In this document: piece by piece, positions 1-5,216 of the stretch | Position numbering within the stretch: position 1 is the first letter of the stretch | Layout: the number at the start of each line of letters is the position of its first letter | Origin: Betaproteobacteria bacterium SG8_40 | Lineage (GTDB): Bacteria; Pseudomonadota; Gammaproteobacteria; Burkholderiales; Eutrophovitaceae | Length of the DNA: 5,216 bases | Direction of reading: 5' to 3' | NCBI GenBank assembly: GCA_001304425.1 | Contig: LJTS01000232.1 | Span: 1 to 5,216 of the forward strand | Notes under the pieces: generated by a model | The model's database searches: none | Told to the model about the DNA's origin: nothing | Seen by the model: the letters and a program-made list of their open reading frames with translations, nothing else | Position numbers and translations under genes: made by a program

Positions 1-164
1 TCAGGGGCAATCCCTGGCTCGCCGAAGAGGTGCTGCCTTTTTTGCGCAATGTCGTGCAGTACACCATGTCGCAACCGGCTGCGGCGCAAGAAGCCGCGGA
101 AGGACAAATCGCGGGGCGACAGATCCTGCCCCAGGGCGTTCGAAACTGTAATTCAGACGGGTAG
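1..164 (+). CDS. C-terminal fragment of an unrecognised plus-strand protein (5' end outside the window)
   Basis: Reading from base 3, this frame is open for 53 codons and stops with TAG at 162-164. The fragment begins RGNPWLAEEVLPFLRNVVQY and continues with an Ala/Gln/Glu-rich stretch that ends in NCNSDG. The first half looks like an amphipathic helix and the second half like a polar tail. Codon third positions are mostly G or C, as in the neighbouring genes. The other frames here look less protein-like, with Arg/Cys/Ser-rich translations. I do not recognise the family and assign no function. It is convergent with mnmA, with 15 bp between the two stop codons. No start or ribosome site can be judged because the 5' part is missing. 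It is a probable real gene end, but the evidence is composition only. Confidence 0.5.
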   Translation, partial: RGNPWLAEEVLPFLRNVVQYTMSQPAAAQEAAEGQIAGRQILPQGVRNCNSDG

Positions 165-179
165 TGGTGGCGCTGTGCT

Positions 180-1262
180 CTACTGCACCGGGACCGCGCG
201 TTCGATGATTCCGCCGCCCAGACAGACCCGCGATTCGTATACGACGACGGACTGTCCCGGCGTGACCGCCCACTGCGGTTCCGCGAAACGGATTTCACAA
301 CGCTCATTCGTCACGGAATCGACCTCGCAGGGGGCGTCCTTTTGCCGGTAGCGCGTTTTGGCGCCGTATACCCAGTGCGTATGTGGCAGAGCGCCACTGA
401 TCCAGCTCAGGTCGATCGCGACGGCGGCATCCGACAACAAGGCGGGGTGGTCATGTCCCTGAACCACGCTCAGCCGATTGGATTCGATGTCCTTGCCGGC
501 AACATACCAGGGCTCGCCTTCCCCGCCGATCCCCAGCCCCTGGCGTTGTCCGATCGTATAAAACATAAGTCCGGAATGCTTGCCGACCGTCTTGCCGTCG
601 AGCGTGACGATGTCTCCCGGCCTATCGGGAAGATAACGGCTTAAAAACTCCCGGAACGGGCGCTCGCCAATGAAACAGATTCCCGTGGAGTCTTTCTTTT
701 CGGAATTTGGCAGGCCGATCTCCCGGGCGAGTCCGCGCACATCCCTCTTGTAGAGCTGGCCGAGCGGGAAGCGGGTTCTAGCAAGCTGCTCCTGGTTGAG
801 GCGATACAGAAAATAGCTCTGGTCCTTGGTCCCATCTTCCGCCTTGAGTAACTCAAAGCGGCCGTCGATTTCGCGTACCTGGGCGTAATGGCCGGTCGCA
901 ATGGTGTCCGCGCCGAGTTCGATCGCGTGGTCGAGAAATGCGCGGAATTTGATTTCCGAATTGCACAGCACATCGGGATTGGGTGTGCGCCCGGCCTTGT
1001 ATTCGGCGAGGAATTGCTTGAAGACGCGATCCTTGTACTCGGCCGAGAAGTTCACCGTTTCAATGTCGATGCCAATGATGTCTGCAACCGAGACCGCATC
1101 GATGAGATCCTGTCGGGAGCTGCAGTACTCATCGTCGTCATCGTCCTCCCAGTTCTTCATGAACAGTCCGATGACTTCAAAGCCCTGTTCCTTCAACAAC
1201 CAGGCAGCGACGGATGAATCGACACCGCCGGACAGTCCGACTATTACCTTTTGCTTGGCCAT
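180..1262 (-). CDS. mnmA: tRNA-specific 2-thiouridylase MnmA
   Basis: MnmA puts sulfur on C2 of wobble uridine 34 in tRNA-Lys, -Glu and -Gln. It adenylates the base with ATP and then transfers sulfur received as a cysteine persulfide from the IscS/Tus relay in the cytoplasm. The 360-residue product is full length for the family. Residues 8-17 carry the PP-loop ATP motif (VGLSGGVDSS). Residues 34-50 hold the family segment FMKNWED followed by an acidic run and EYCSSR. The catalytic pair is intact: Cys100 in NPDVLCNSEIKF (with Asp97 just before it) and Cys196 in DSTGICFIGERPF. The tRNA-binding and beta-barrel parts follow, with GLMFYTIGQRQGLGIGG at 231-247 and WYVAGKD at 252-258. The start is ATG at 1260-1262, directly before the conserved KVIVGLSGG, although no good Shine-Dalgarno precedes it. 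It lies 118 bp downstream of nudJ in the same direction, a pairing also known from E. coli. Confidence 0.97.
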   Translation of the reverse strand: MAKQKVIVGLSGGVDSSVAAWLLKEQGFEVIGLFMKNWEDDDDDEYCSSRQDLIDAVSVADIIGIDIETVNFSAEYKDRVFKQFLAEYKAGRTPNPDVLCNSEIKFRAFLDHAIELGADTIATGHYAQVREIDGRFELLKAEDGTKDQSYFLYRLNQEQLARTRFPLGQLYKRDVRGLAREIGLPNSEKKDSTGICFIGERPFREFLSRYLPDRPGDIVTLDGKTVGKHSGLMFYTIGQRQGLGIGGEGEPWYVAGKDIESNRLSVVQGHDHPALLSDAAVAIDLSWISGALPHTHWVYGAKTRYRQKDAPCEVDSVTNERCEIRFAEPQWAVTPGQSVVVYESRVCLGGGIIERAVPVQ

Positions 1263-1380
1263 CGTTAGCGATCAGATATGCTGTTAAGGAGATACACGAA
1301 ACGGTCCGTTGCCGGTTCCTTCGCGCGCCGCGTTGCCGACATTGTCGCGCTGCTTCCGGCTATGCCGCCCAACGCAGGAA

Positions 1381-1830
1381 TCAACCCTGGAAATCAACGA
1401 GCAGCTCGGTTGCGTAGCGCCGGCCCGACACAAAGTCCTCGATGCAGCGGACCACTAGCGGACTTCGATGACGTGCGACGCAGCCAAGAATTTCCTCGTG
1501 GCTGAGCCATACATTGCGGATGATACCTTCGTCCAGGTCCCTGTCCGCATGATGCTCGCCCAGACTGCCGGAAAACGTGAAACGCAGGTACGTGATTTGG
1601 CTGTCCGGCTTTGTCCAGCGATAAACGCCGATGATCTGCTCGGGATGAAAATCATACGCGGTCTCTTCGAGCATTTCCCGCTGTACTGCGGCGAGAATTG
1701 ATTCGCCTGCCTCAAGGTGACCGGCTGGCTGATTCAGGCGAACGCCGTCCCGGGTGTGTTCTTCCACCAGTAAAAATTTTCCGTCCCGCTGTACGACGGC
1801 AGCGACGGTTACGTTTGGTCTCCACACCAT
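1381..1830 (-). CDS. nudJ: Nudix hydrolase of the NudJ type (nucleoside di/triphosphate and HMP-PP phosphatase)
   Basis: The 149-residue product is a single Nudix domain, close to the 153 residues of E. coli NudJ. It aligns with that protein from memory across most of its length: RPNVTVAAVV at 4-13, LNQPAGHLEAGES at 32-44, RSPLV at 122-126, and GRRYATELLVDF near the C-terminus. The Nudix box spans residues 37-59: Gly37, Glu43, then R51-E52-x-x-E55-E56. These glutamates bind the catalytic metal. The usual box glycine is Ala58 (EETAY). I believe this is common in beta/gamma NudJ relatives, so it need not mean loss of activity. NudJ of E. coli releases phosphate from nucleoside tri- and diphosphates and from the thiamin precursor HMP-PP; the same role is inferred here. 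The ATG start at 1828-1830 fits the family N-terminus, but no clear ribosome site precedes it. The exact substrate is uncertain. Confidence 0.88.
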   Translation of the reverse strand: MVWRPNVTVAAVVQRDGKFLLVEEHTRDGVRLNQPAGHLEAGESILAAVQREMLEETAYDFHPEQIIGVYRWTKPDSQITYLRFTFSGSLGEHHADRDLDEGIIRNVWLSHEEILGCVARHRSPLVVRCIEDFVSGRRYATELLVDFQG

Positions 1831-1901
1831 TGCCGATGTACGCCTGTGTCCGGGAGATGCCTGCGCCGCGGTTCTGTTACCTGGCCGTCCCCGACAAGCG
1901 C

Positions 1902-1940
1902 GCGCGTTACGCCAGCGCGCGGTGTGCCAGCATAACGCGC
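1902..1940 (-). repeat. 8-bp inverted repeat just downstream of aceB (possible transcript-end hairpin)
   Basis: Perfect 8-bp arms (GCGCGTTA at 1902-1909 and TAACGCGC at 1933-1940) are separated by 23 bases. Two more inner pairs are possible after one mismatch. The hairpin begins 8 bp beyond the aceB stop, where a terminator or 3' stabilising stem-loop would be expected. No T-run follows it on the minus strand, so it is not a textbook intrinsic terminator. The rest of the gap to nudJ shows no promoter I can support. Confidence 0.35.
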
Positions 1941-1947
1941 AACGGTA

Positions 1948-3564
1948 TCAGGCTGCCTCGTGCGAAACCACGTAGTCATAGGCCGGCAGGGTCAGAAACT
2001 CGACGAAATCATCGGCAAGCGTAAGCTTCTCGAACATCTTCGCGCCTTCTTCGTAATTCCCGCCGGTGTATGCAGCACCCAGCATTTCCTTTACTTTCGC
2101 CAGTTCCTCGGGAACCAGCTGGCTGAACAGCTCGCGCGTGACCTTGCGCCCGTCATCGAGTACGCCGAGCGGGCTGCGTATCCAATGCCAAATTTGCGCA
2201 CGTGAAATCTCCGCAGTCGCAGCGTCTTCCATCAGGTTGAAAATCGGTACGCACCCTGTTCCGGCCAGCCAGGCGCCCATGTACTGGATGCCGATGTTGA
2301 TGTTCATCCGCAGGCCGTTCTCGGTGATTGGGCCTTGCGGCTTGAAGTCGAGCAGATCGCCGGCGCTGACCGCGACATCGGGACGCTGCTTCGCGATCTG
2401 ATTCGGTGTTTTCATTACCTTGTCGAAGGAGTCTTGCGCCAGGGCGACAAGGCCCGGGTGCGCAACCCAGGTGCCGTCGTGCCCGTCGTTGGCCTCCCGG
2501 TCCTTGTCGGCACGCACTTTTGCCATTGCTGCTTCGTTGGCCTGCGGATCGTTCTTGATCGGGATCTGGGCCGCCATACCGCCCATGGCAAACGCACCGC
2601 GCTTGTGGCAGGTCTTGATGAGCAGCAGCGAATAGGCGCGCATAAAGGGGCTGGTCATGGTCACCAGGTTACGATCGGCCAGGATGAAGCCTTCGCGGTT
2701 ACGGAACTTCTTGATGCAGCTGAAGATGTAGTCCCAACGCCCACAGTTCAAGCCGGCCGAGTGTTCGCGAAGTTCGTAGAGGATTTCGTCCATTTCGAAT
2801 GCCGCGAGGATCGTCTCGATCAAGACGGTTGCCTTGACGGTGCCTTGCGCCAGTCCCAGTTCCTTTTGCGCAAACACGAATACGTCATTCCACAGCCGTG
2901 CTTCGAGGTGCGACTCCATCTTGGGCAGATAAAGATAAATGCCGGATTTGCGCGCGACGCGTTCCGCGGCATTGTGGAAGAAGTACAAGCCGAAATCGAA
3001 CAGCGAGCCTGACATCGGCTGGCCGTCGACGATGACGTGCTTTTCGGTAAGGTGCCAGCCGCGCGGGCGCACCAGCAGCGTCGCAATGCTATCGCCAAGC
3101 CTGTATTGCTTGCCTTCCGGGCTGGTAAAGCTGATGGTCTGGCGCACCGCATCGCGCATGTTGATCTGCCCCGCGACCTGATTGTCCCAGCTTGGAGTGT
3201 TCGAATCCTCAAAGTCGGCCATGTACATCTTTGCGCCGGAATTCAGCGCGTTGATGACCATCTTGCGGTCGGTCGGCCCGGTGATCTCGGTGCGGCGATC
3301 CTGCAGATCAGCGGGAACCGGCGCAACCGTCCATTCGGCGTCGCGAATGGGTTGCGTCTCGGGCAGGAAGTTGGGCAGTTGGCCGGCATCGAGCTCTTTT
3401 TGCCGCAGAGCGCGCCGTTCAATGAGTTCGATGCGGCGCGCATCAAACTTGCGGTGCAGCTTGGCGAGAAATTCGAGCGCGGCGGGCGTCAGGATGGCGG
3501 CATACTCCTGATTGAAGCTGCCGGTGACGTTCATTCCTGTGGGCGGATTGTATTGTTGGGTCAT
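1948..3564 (-). CDS. aceB: Malate synthase A (glyoxylate shunt)
   Basis: Malate synthase condenses glyoxylate with acetyl-CoA to give malate and CoA, the second step of the glyoxylate shunt. From the ATG at 3562-3564 the product has 538 residues, against 533 for E. coli AceB, and follows it end to end. Visible landmarks are DRRTEITGPTDRKMVINALN at 89-108, MADFEDS at 115-121, the substrate loop VRPRGWHL at 165-172 (Arg166, the expected catalytic arginine), VLIETILAAFEMDEI at 247-261 (Glu250, metal ligand), the family signature REHSAGLNCGRWDYIF at 266-281 (Asp278, metal ligand), KTCHKRGAFAMGGMAAQIP at 317-335, and LMEDAATAEISR at 444-455 (Asp447, expected general base). The frame stays open 26 codons further upstream to a TTG, but the ATG is chosen for its GGAG ribosome site and its match to the family N-terminus. 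It lies 217 bp downstream of aceA in the same direction and may be co-transcribed with it. Confidence 0.97.
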   Translation of the reverse strand: MTQQYNPPTGMNVTGSFNQEYAAILTPAALEFLAKLHRKFDARRIELIERRALRQKELDAGQLPNFLPETQPIRDAEWTVAPVPADLQDRRTEITGPTDRKMVINALNSGAKMYMADFEDSNTPSWDNQVAGQINMRDAVRQTISFTSPEGKQYRLGDSIATLLVRPRGWHLTEKHVIVDGQPMSGSLFDFGLYFFHNAAERVARKSGIYLYLPKMESHLEARLWNDVFVFAQKELGLAQGTVKATVLIETILAAFEMDEILYELREHSAGLNCGRWDYIFSCIKKFRNREGFILADRNLVTMTSPFMRAYSLLLIKTCHKRGAFAMGGMAAQIPIKNDPQANEAAMAKVRADKDREANDGHDGTWVAHPGLVALAQDSFDKVMKTPNQIAKQRPDVAVSAGDLLDFKPQGPITENGLRMNINIGIQYMGAWLAGTGCVPIFNLMEDAATAEISRAQIWHWIRSPLGVLDDGRKVTRELFSQLVPEELAKVKEMLGAAYTGGNYEEGAKMFEKLTLADDFVEFLTLPAYDYVVSHEAA

Positions 3565-3569
3565 GCGGT

Positions 3570-3573
3570 CTCC
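3570..3573 (-). promoter_or_regulatory. Shine-Dalgarno that fixes the aceB start
   Basis: GGAG on the minus strand sits 5 bases before the ATG at 3562-3564. It supports this internal ATG over the upstream TTG at 3640-3642, which would add 26 residues not expected for malate synthase A. Confidence 0.65.
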
Positions 3574-3654
3574 AGCTGAACGAGTGGTTGCGAAACGCGC
3601 AAGGCAGCGCGTTCCCATAATGTGAAACGCCATTTCAGTCAATGCTGGAAGTAT

Positions 3655-3690
3655 AACGCCGCAACGGTAACTGCATCTCGTTGCGGCGTT
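3655..3690 (-). repeat. Perfect 12-bp stem-loop between aceA and aceB (possible attenuator or terminator)
   Basis: The arms at 3655-3666 and 3679-3690 are exact reverse complements (AACGCCGCAACG on the plus strand and its partner), enclosing a 12-base loop. The stem is GC-rich with AA/TT at its base. In minus-strand transcripts it lies about 90 bases before the aceB ATG and about 90 bases after the aceA stop. The RNA after the stem reads ATACTTCC, which is only weakly U-rich, so full intrinsic termination is doubtful. Partial termination, mRNA stabilisation of the aceA 3' end, or a protein-binding palindrome are all possible. The structure itself is certain; its role is inferred. Confidence 0.6.
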
Positions 3691-3728
3691 CTTGCTGGCT
3701 GGCCTGCGACTCAGCGGGGCGAATTTCA

Positions 3729-3751
3729 GTGGGGGTCAGCCACCCCCCCAC
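3729..3751 (-). repeat. G/C-run hairpin just after aceA
   Basis: A run of five G (3731-3735) faces a run of seven C (3743-3749). GTGGGGG at 3729-3735 can pair with CCCCCAC at 3745-3751 around a 9-base loop. Alternatively, 3731-3736 can pair with 3742-3747 around a 5-base loop. On the minus strand it lies about 30 bases after the aceA stop and upstream of the 12-bp stem-loop. No T-run follows, so it is a candidate 3' structure rather than a confident terminator. Confidence 0.4.
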
Positions 3752-3781
3752 CGTTGACCGGCTCGCTTGAGCAAACGGCGA

Positions 3782-5059
3782 TCAGGCGAACTGCGCTTCT
3801 TCCGTTGAGCCGGAGAGGGCTGTTACTGACGACTTGCCCGACTGCACCACCTGCACGACGTCATCGAAGTAACTCGTGCCCACCTCATGCTGGTGCTTGG
3901 TAGCCGTATAACCGGCAGATTCGGCTTCGAATTCGGCCTGCTGTAGCTTGACGTAGGCGGTCATGTTGTCCCGCGCGTAGCCTTGCGACAATTCGAACAT
4001 CGAGTAATTCAGCGCGTGGAAACCGGCCAGGGTAATGAACTGGAACTTGTAGCCCATCGCACCCAGTTCGCGCTGGAACTTGGCGATCGTCGCGTCGTCC
4101 AGGTTCTTTTTCCAGTTAAACGATGGCGAGCAGTTATACGCCAGCAGTTGCTCCGGATACTCGCGGTGAATGGCTTCGGCAAATTGTTTCGCGAAAGCGA
4201 GGTCCGGTGTCCCGGTCTCGCACCAGACGAGATCGGCGTAGGGCGCATATGCAAGGCCGCGGGCAATCGCCTGCTGTATGCCGTTAATGACGCGGAAATA
4301 GCCCTCCGGCGTGCGTTCCCCGGTGCAGAACGGCCGGTCCGTCTCGTCGACGTCGGAGGTGAGCAGACTGGCTGCTTCGGCGTCAGTGCGAGCAAGCAGC
4401 ACTGTGGGCACACCCATGGTGTCCGCTGCCAGCCGGGCGGCCACCAGCTTCTGCACTGCCTCCTGAGTCGGCACCAATACCTTGCCGCCCATGTGTCCGC
4501 ACTTTTTCGCTGACGCCAGCTGATCTTCGAAATGCACTCCTGCGGCTCCGGCTTCGATCATCGCCTTCATCAGTTCGTAGGCGTTGAGCACGCCACCAAA
4601 TCCGGCTTCGGCGTCGGCGACGATTGGCGCCAGCCAATCGATGTCGTTTTTCCCCTCGGCGTGGTGGATCTGGTCCGCACGTAACAACGTGCTGTTAATG
4701 CGACGAACGACGGACGGCACGCTGTTGGCGGGGTAGAGCGATTGGTCAGGATACATTTCCCCCGCCAGGTTGGCGTCTGCTGCGACCTGCCAGCCGGACA
4801 GGTAGATTGCTTTCAGGCCGGCGCGTACCTGTTGCATCGCCTGGTTGCCGGTCAATGCACCGAGCGAGTTGACGAAAGGCTCGTCGTTGATCATCTGCCA
4901 GAGTTTTTCAGCGCCGCGCCGCGCGAGGGTGTGCTCGATCAGCACAGACCCGCGCAGTCGAACGACGTCCTCGGCCGAATAAGGGCGTTTGGTGGTTTTC
5001 CAGCGCGGGTTGCTGTCCCATTCGTGCTGGAGTTCCTTGGCTGCTATGTCGCGATTCAT
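3782..5059 (-). CDS. aceA: Isocitrate lyase (glyoxylate shunt)
   Basis: Isocitrate lyase cleaves isocitrate to succinate and glyoxylate in the cytoplasm, bypassing the two CO2-releasing steps of the TCA cycle. The 425-residue product matches the short bacterial form (E. coli 434). In order it shows VRLRGSVLIEHTLARRGAEKLW at 33-54 (given in part), GALTGNQAMQQVRAGLKAIY at 67-86, LSGWQVAADAN at 87-97, the Mg-binding region VADAEAGFGG at 147-156, VHFEDQ at 175-180, the catalytic loop KKCGHMGGKVLVPT at 185-198 with nucleophile Cys187, LLARTDAEAAS at 221-231, NCSPSFNWKKNLDD at 309-322, ITLAGFHALNYSMF at 342-355, and the usual tail GSTEEAQF at 417-424. It is complete with no truncation. The ATG at 5057-5059 has a strong GGGAG site 6 bases upstream. 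It is the first gene of the shunt pair, with aceB 217 bp downstream. No aceK, the isocitrate dehydrogenase kinase/phosphatase of enterics, is in the window. Confidence 0.98.
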   Translation of the reverse strand: MNRDIAAKELQHEWDSNPRWKTTKRPYSAEDVVRLRGSVLIEHTLARRGAEKLWQMINDEPFVNSLGALTGNQAMQQVRAGLKAIYLSGWQVAADANLAGEMYPDQSLYPANSVPSVVRRINSTLLRADQIHHAEGKNDIDWLAPIVADAEAGFGGVLNAYELMKAMIEAGAAGVHFEDQLASAKKCGHMGGKVLVPTQEAVQKLVAARLAADTMGVPTVLLARTDAEAASLLTSDVDETDRPFCTGERTPEGYFRVINGIQQAIARGLAYAPYADLVWCETGTPDLAFAKQFAEAIHREYPEQLLAYNCSPSFNWKKNLDDATIAKFQRELGAMGYKFQFITLAGFHALNYSMFELSQGYARDNMTAYVKLQQAEFEAESAGYTATKHQHEVGTSYFDDVVQVVQSGKSSVTALSGSTEEAQFA

Positions 5060-5065
5060 TAATTA

Positions 5066-5070
5066 CTCCC
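5066..5070 (-). promoter_or_regulatory. Strong Shine-Dalgarno of aceA
   Basis: GGGAG on the minus strand ends 6 bases before the aceA ATG, within the purine-rich string AAAGGAAAGGGAG. It suits a gene that is highly expressed when induced and confirms the start. Confidence 0.8.
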
Positions 5071-5074
5071 TTTC

Positions 5075-5084
5075 CTTTGTAAAG
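5075..5084. promoter_or_regulatory. Possible operator in the aceA leader (imperfect palindrome CTTTGTAAAG)
   Basis: CTTTGTAAAG has 4-bp inverted arms and lies 16-25 bases upstream of the aceA ATG. On the minus strand the surrounding AACTTTACAAAG differs by one base from the AACTTTGCAAA-type site known for RamB/ScfR short-chain acyl regulators, which control aceA in actinobacteria and have relatives in proteobacteria. The match is short and lies in AT-rich DNA, so chance is a real alternative. No regulator gene is visible in the window. Confidence 0.25.
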
Positions 5085-5148
5085 TTTGTTTTTCTTTCCC
5101 CGTGCGCGCGCGATCGGCGATTACCCGGCAGGCGCACCGTGATGGCGC

Positions 5149-5216
5149 GTGCCGATCCAGGCAATAGACGAAATGACTTCGCAGGCACAGCTGATGACTG
5201 CGTGGCGTCCGGAGGT
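5149..5216 (+). CDS. Possible 5' end of a divergent gene, cut by the window edge
   Basis: Reading from GTG at 5149-5151, the plus strand is open to the end of the window and gives VPIQAIDEMTSQAQLMTAWR plus three residues. ATG at 5173-5175 and 5194-5196 are in-frame alternative starts. The peptide looks like a plausible amphipathic N-terminus, and 15 of 22 third positions are G or C. There is no convincing ribosome site, and minus-strand frames are also open in part of this stretch, so coding on either strand cannot be settled from 68 bases. If real, it would be divergent from aceA, where a shunt regulator is sometimes found. No family is recognised. Confidence 0.22.
   Translation, partial: MPIQAIDEMTSQAQLMTAWRPE

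Noticed and set aside
1263..1380. Terminator or small gene between nudJ and mnmA
   Set aside because: No stable stem with a T-run and no protein-like frame. An 8-bp direct repeat (CGTTGCCG at 1307-1314 and 1331-1338) is too short to be meaningful.
2335..3012. 225-codon open frame on the plus strand
   Set aside because: It lies wholly inside aceB, antisense to strongly conserved malate synthase sequence. Its translation is His/Arg/Val-rich with no recognisable motif, as expected for a GC-rich antisense shadow.
3037..3579. 180-codon open frame on the plus strand
   Set aside because: Antisense to the N-terminal half of aceB; shadow of a high-GC gene with no independent support.
3565..3642. N-terminal extension of aceB to TTG at 3640-3642 (26 extra residues)
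   Set aside because: The extension has no resemblance to the malate synthase N-terminus. The ATG at 3564 has a GGAG ribosome site and gives a length close to that of the E. coli enzyme.
3610..3642. Promoter for aceB (TTGACT at 3637-3642 on the minus strand with TATGGG 17 bases downstream)
   Set aside because: The -35-like box is good, but the -10 matches consensus at only three of six positions. Not enough to list as a feature, though a separate aceB promoter remains possible.
3731..3752. G-quadruplex in the G-run downstream of aceA
   Set aside because: On the minus strand there is one long G-run with short flanking GG pairs. At best a weak two-layer structure is possible, and the simple hairpin explains the sequence better.
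3983..4513. 176-codon open frame on the plus strand
   Set aside because: Antisense to the catalytic region of aceA; no ribosome site or protein-family resemblance.
1..5216. CRISPR array, insertion sequence, tRNA/rRNA gene or defence system
   Set aside because: No regularly spaced repeats, terminal inverted repeats, transposase-like frames or cloverleaf sequences were seen. Well-known metabolic and tRNA-modification genes fill almost all of the window.

Overview
The window comes from a proteobacterium with moderately high GC content. The protein sequences (an Asp-rich segment in MnmA, a short-form isocitrate lyase, an 'EETA' Nudix box) look most like Betaproteobacteria or nearby Gammaproteobacteria. 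This taxonomic guess rests on recalled family sequences, not on a search. Four complete genes lie on the minus strand. In transcription order (right to left) they are aceA (isocitrate lyase), aceB (malate synthase A), a NudJ-type Nudix hydrolase, and mnmA (tRNA 2-thiouridylase). The left edge holds the 3' end of an unrecognised plus-strand gene that converges on mnmA. The right edge holds the aceA leader and possibly the first codons of a divergent gene.

Layout: 1-164 is the C-terminal part of an unknown plus-strand protein, and only 15 bp separate its stop from the mnmA stop. mnmA is at 180-1262, followed by a 118-bp gap in which I see no clear signal. nudJ is at 1381-1830. A 117-bp gap with an 8-bp inverted repeat follows the aceB stop. 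aceB runs 1948-3564. A 217-bp gap holds a perfect 12-bp stem-loop and a second G/C-run hairpin. aceA is at 3782-5059, with a strong ribosome binding site and a purine-rich leader. 5060-5216 is the upstream region of aceA.

Function: aceA and aceB together are the whole glyoxylate shunt. Isocitrate is split to succinate and glyoxylate, and glyoxylate plus acetyl-CoA gives malate, so the cell can grow on acetate, fatty acids or other C2 sources. The order is aceA then aceB, the reverse of enteric aceBAK, and no aceK is present here. nudJ and mnmA are the familiar housekeeping pair (nucleotide/thiamin-precursor phosphate hydrolysis and tRNA wobble-uridine thiolation), found side by side in E. coli too.

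All four complete genes are well-known families with intact catalytic residues. I found no mobile element, CRISPR array, RNA gene or novel defence-like system. The points worth a second look are mostly in the intergenic DNA: the aceA-aceB stem-loops, the aceA leader and the two unidentified edge ORFs.
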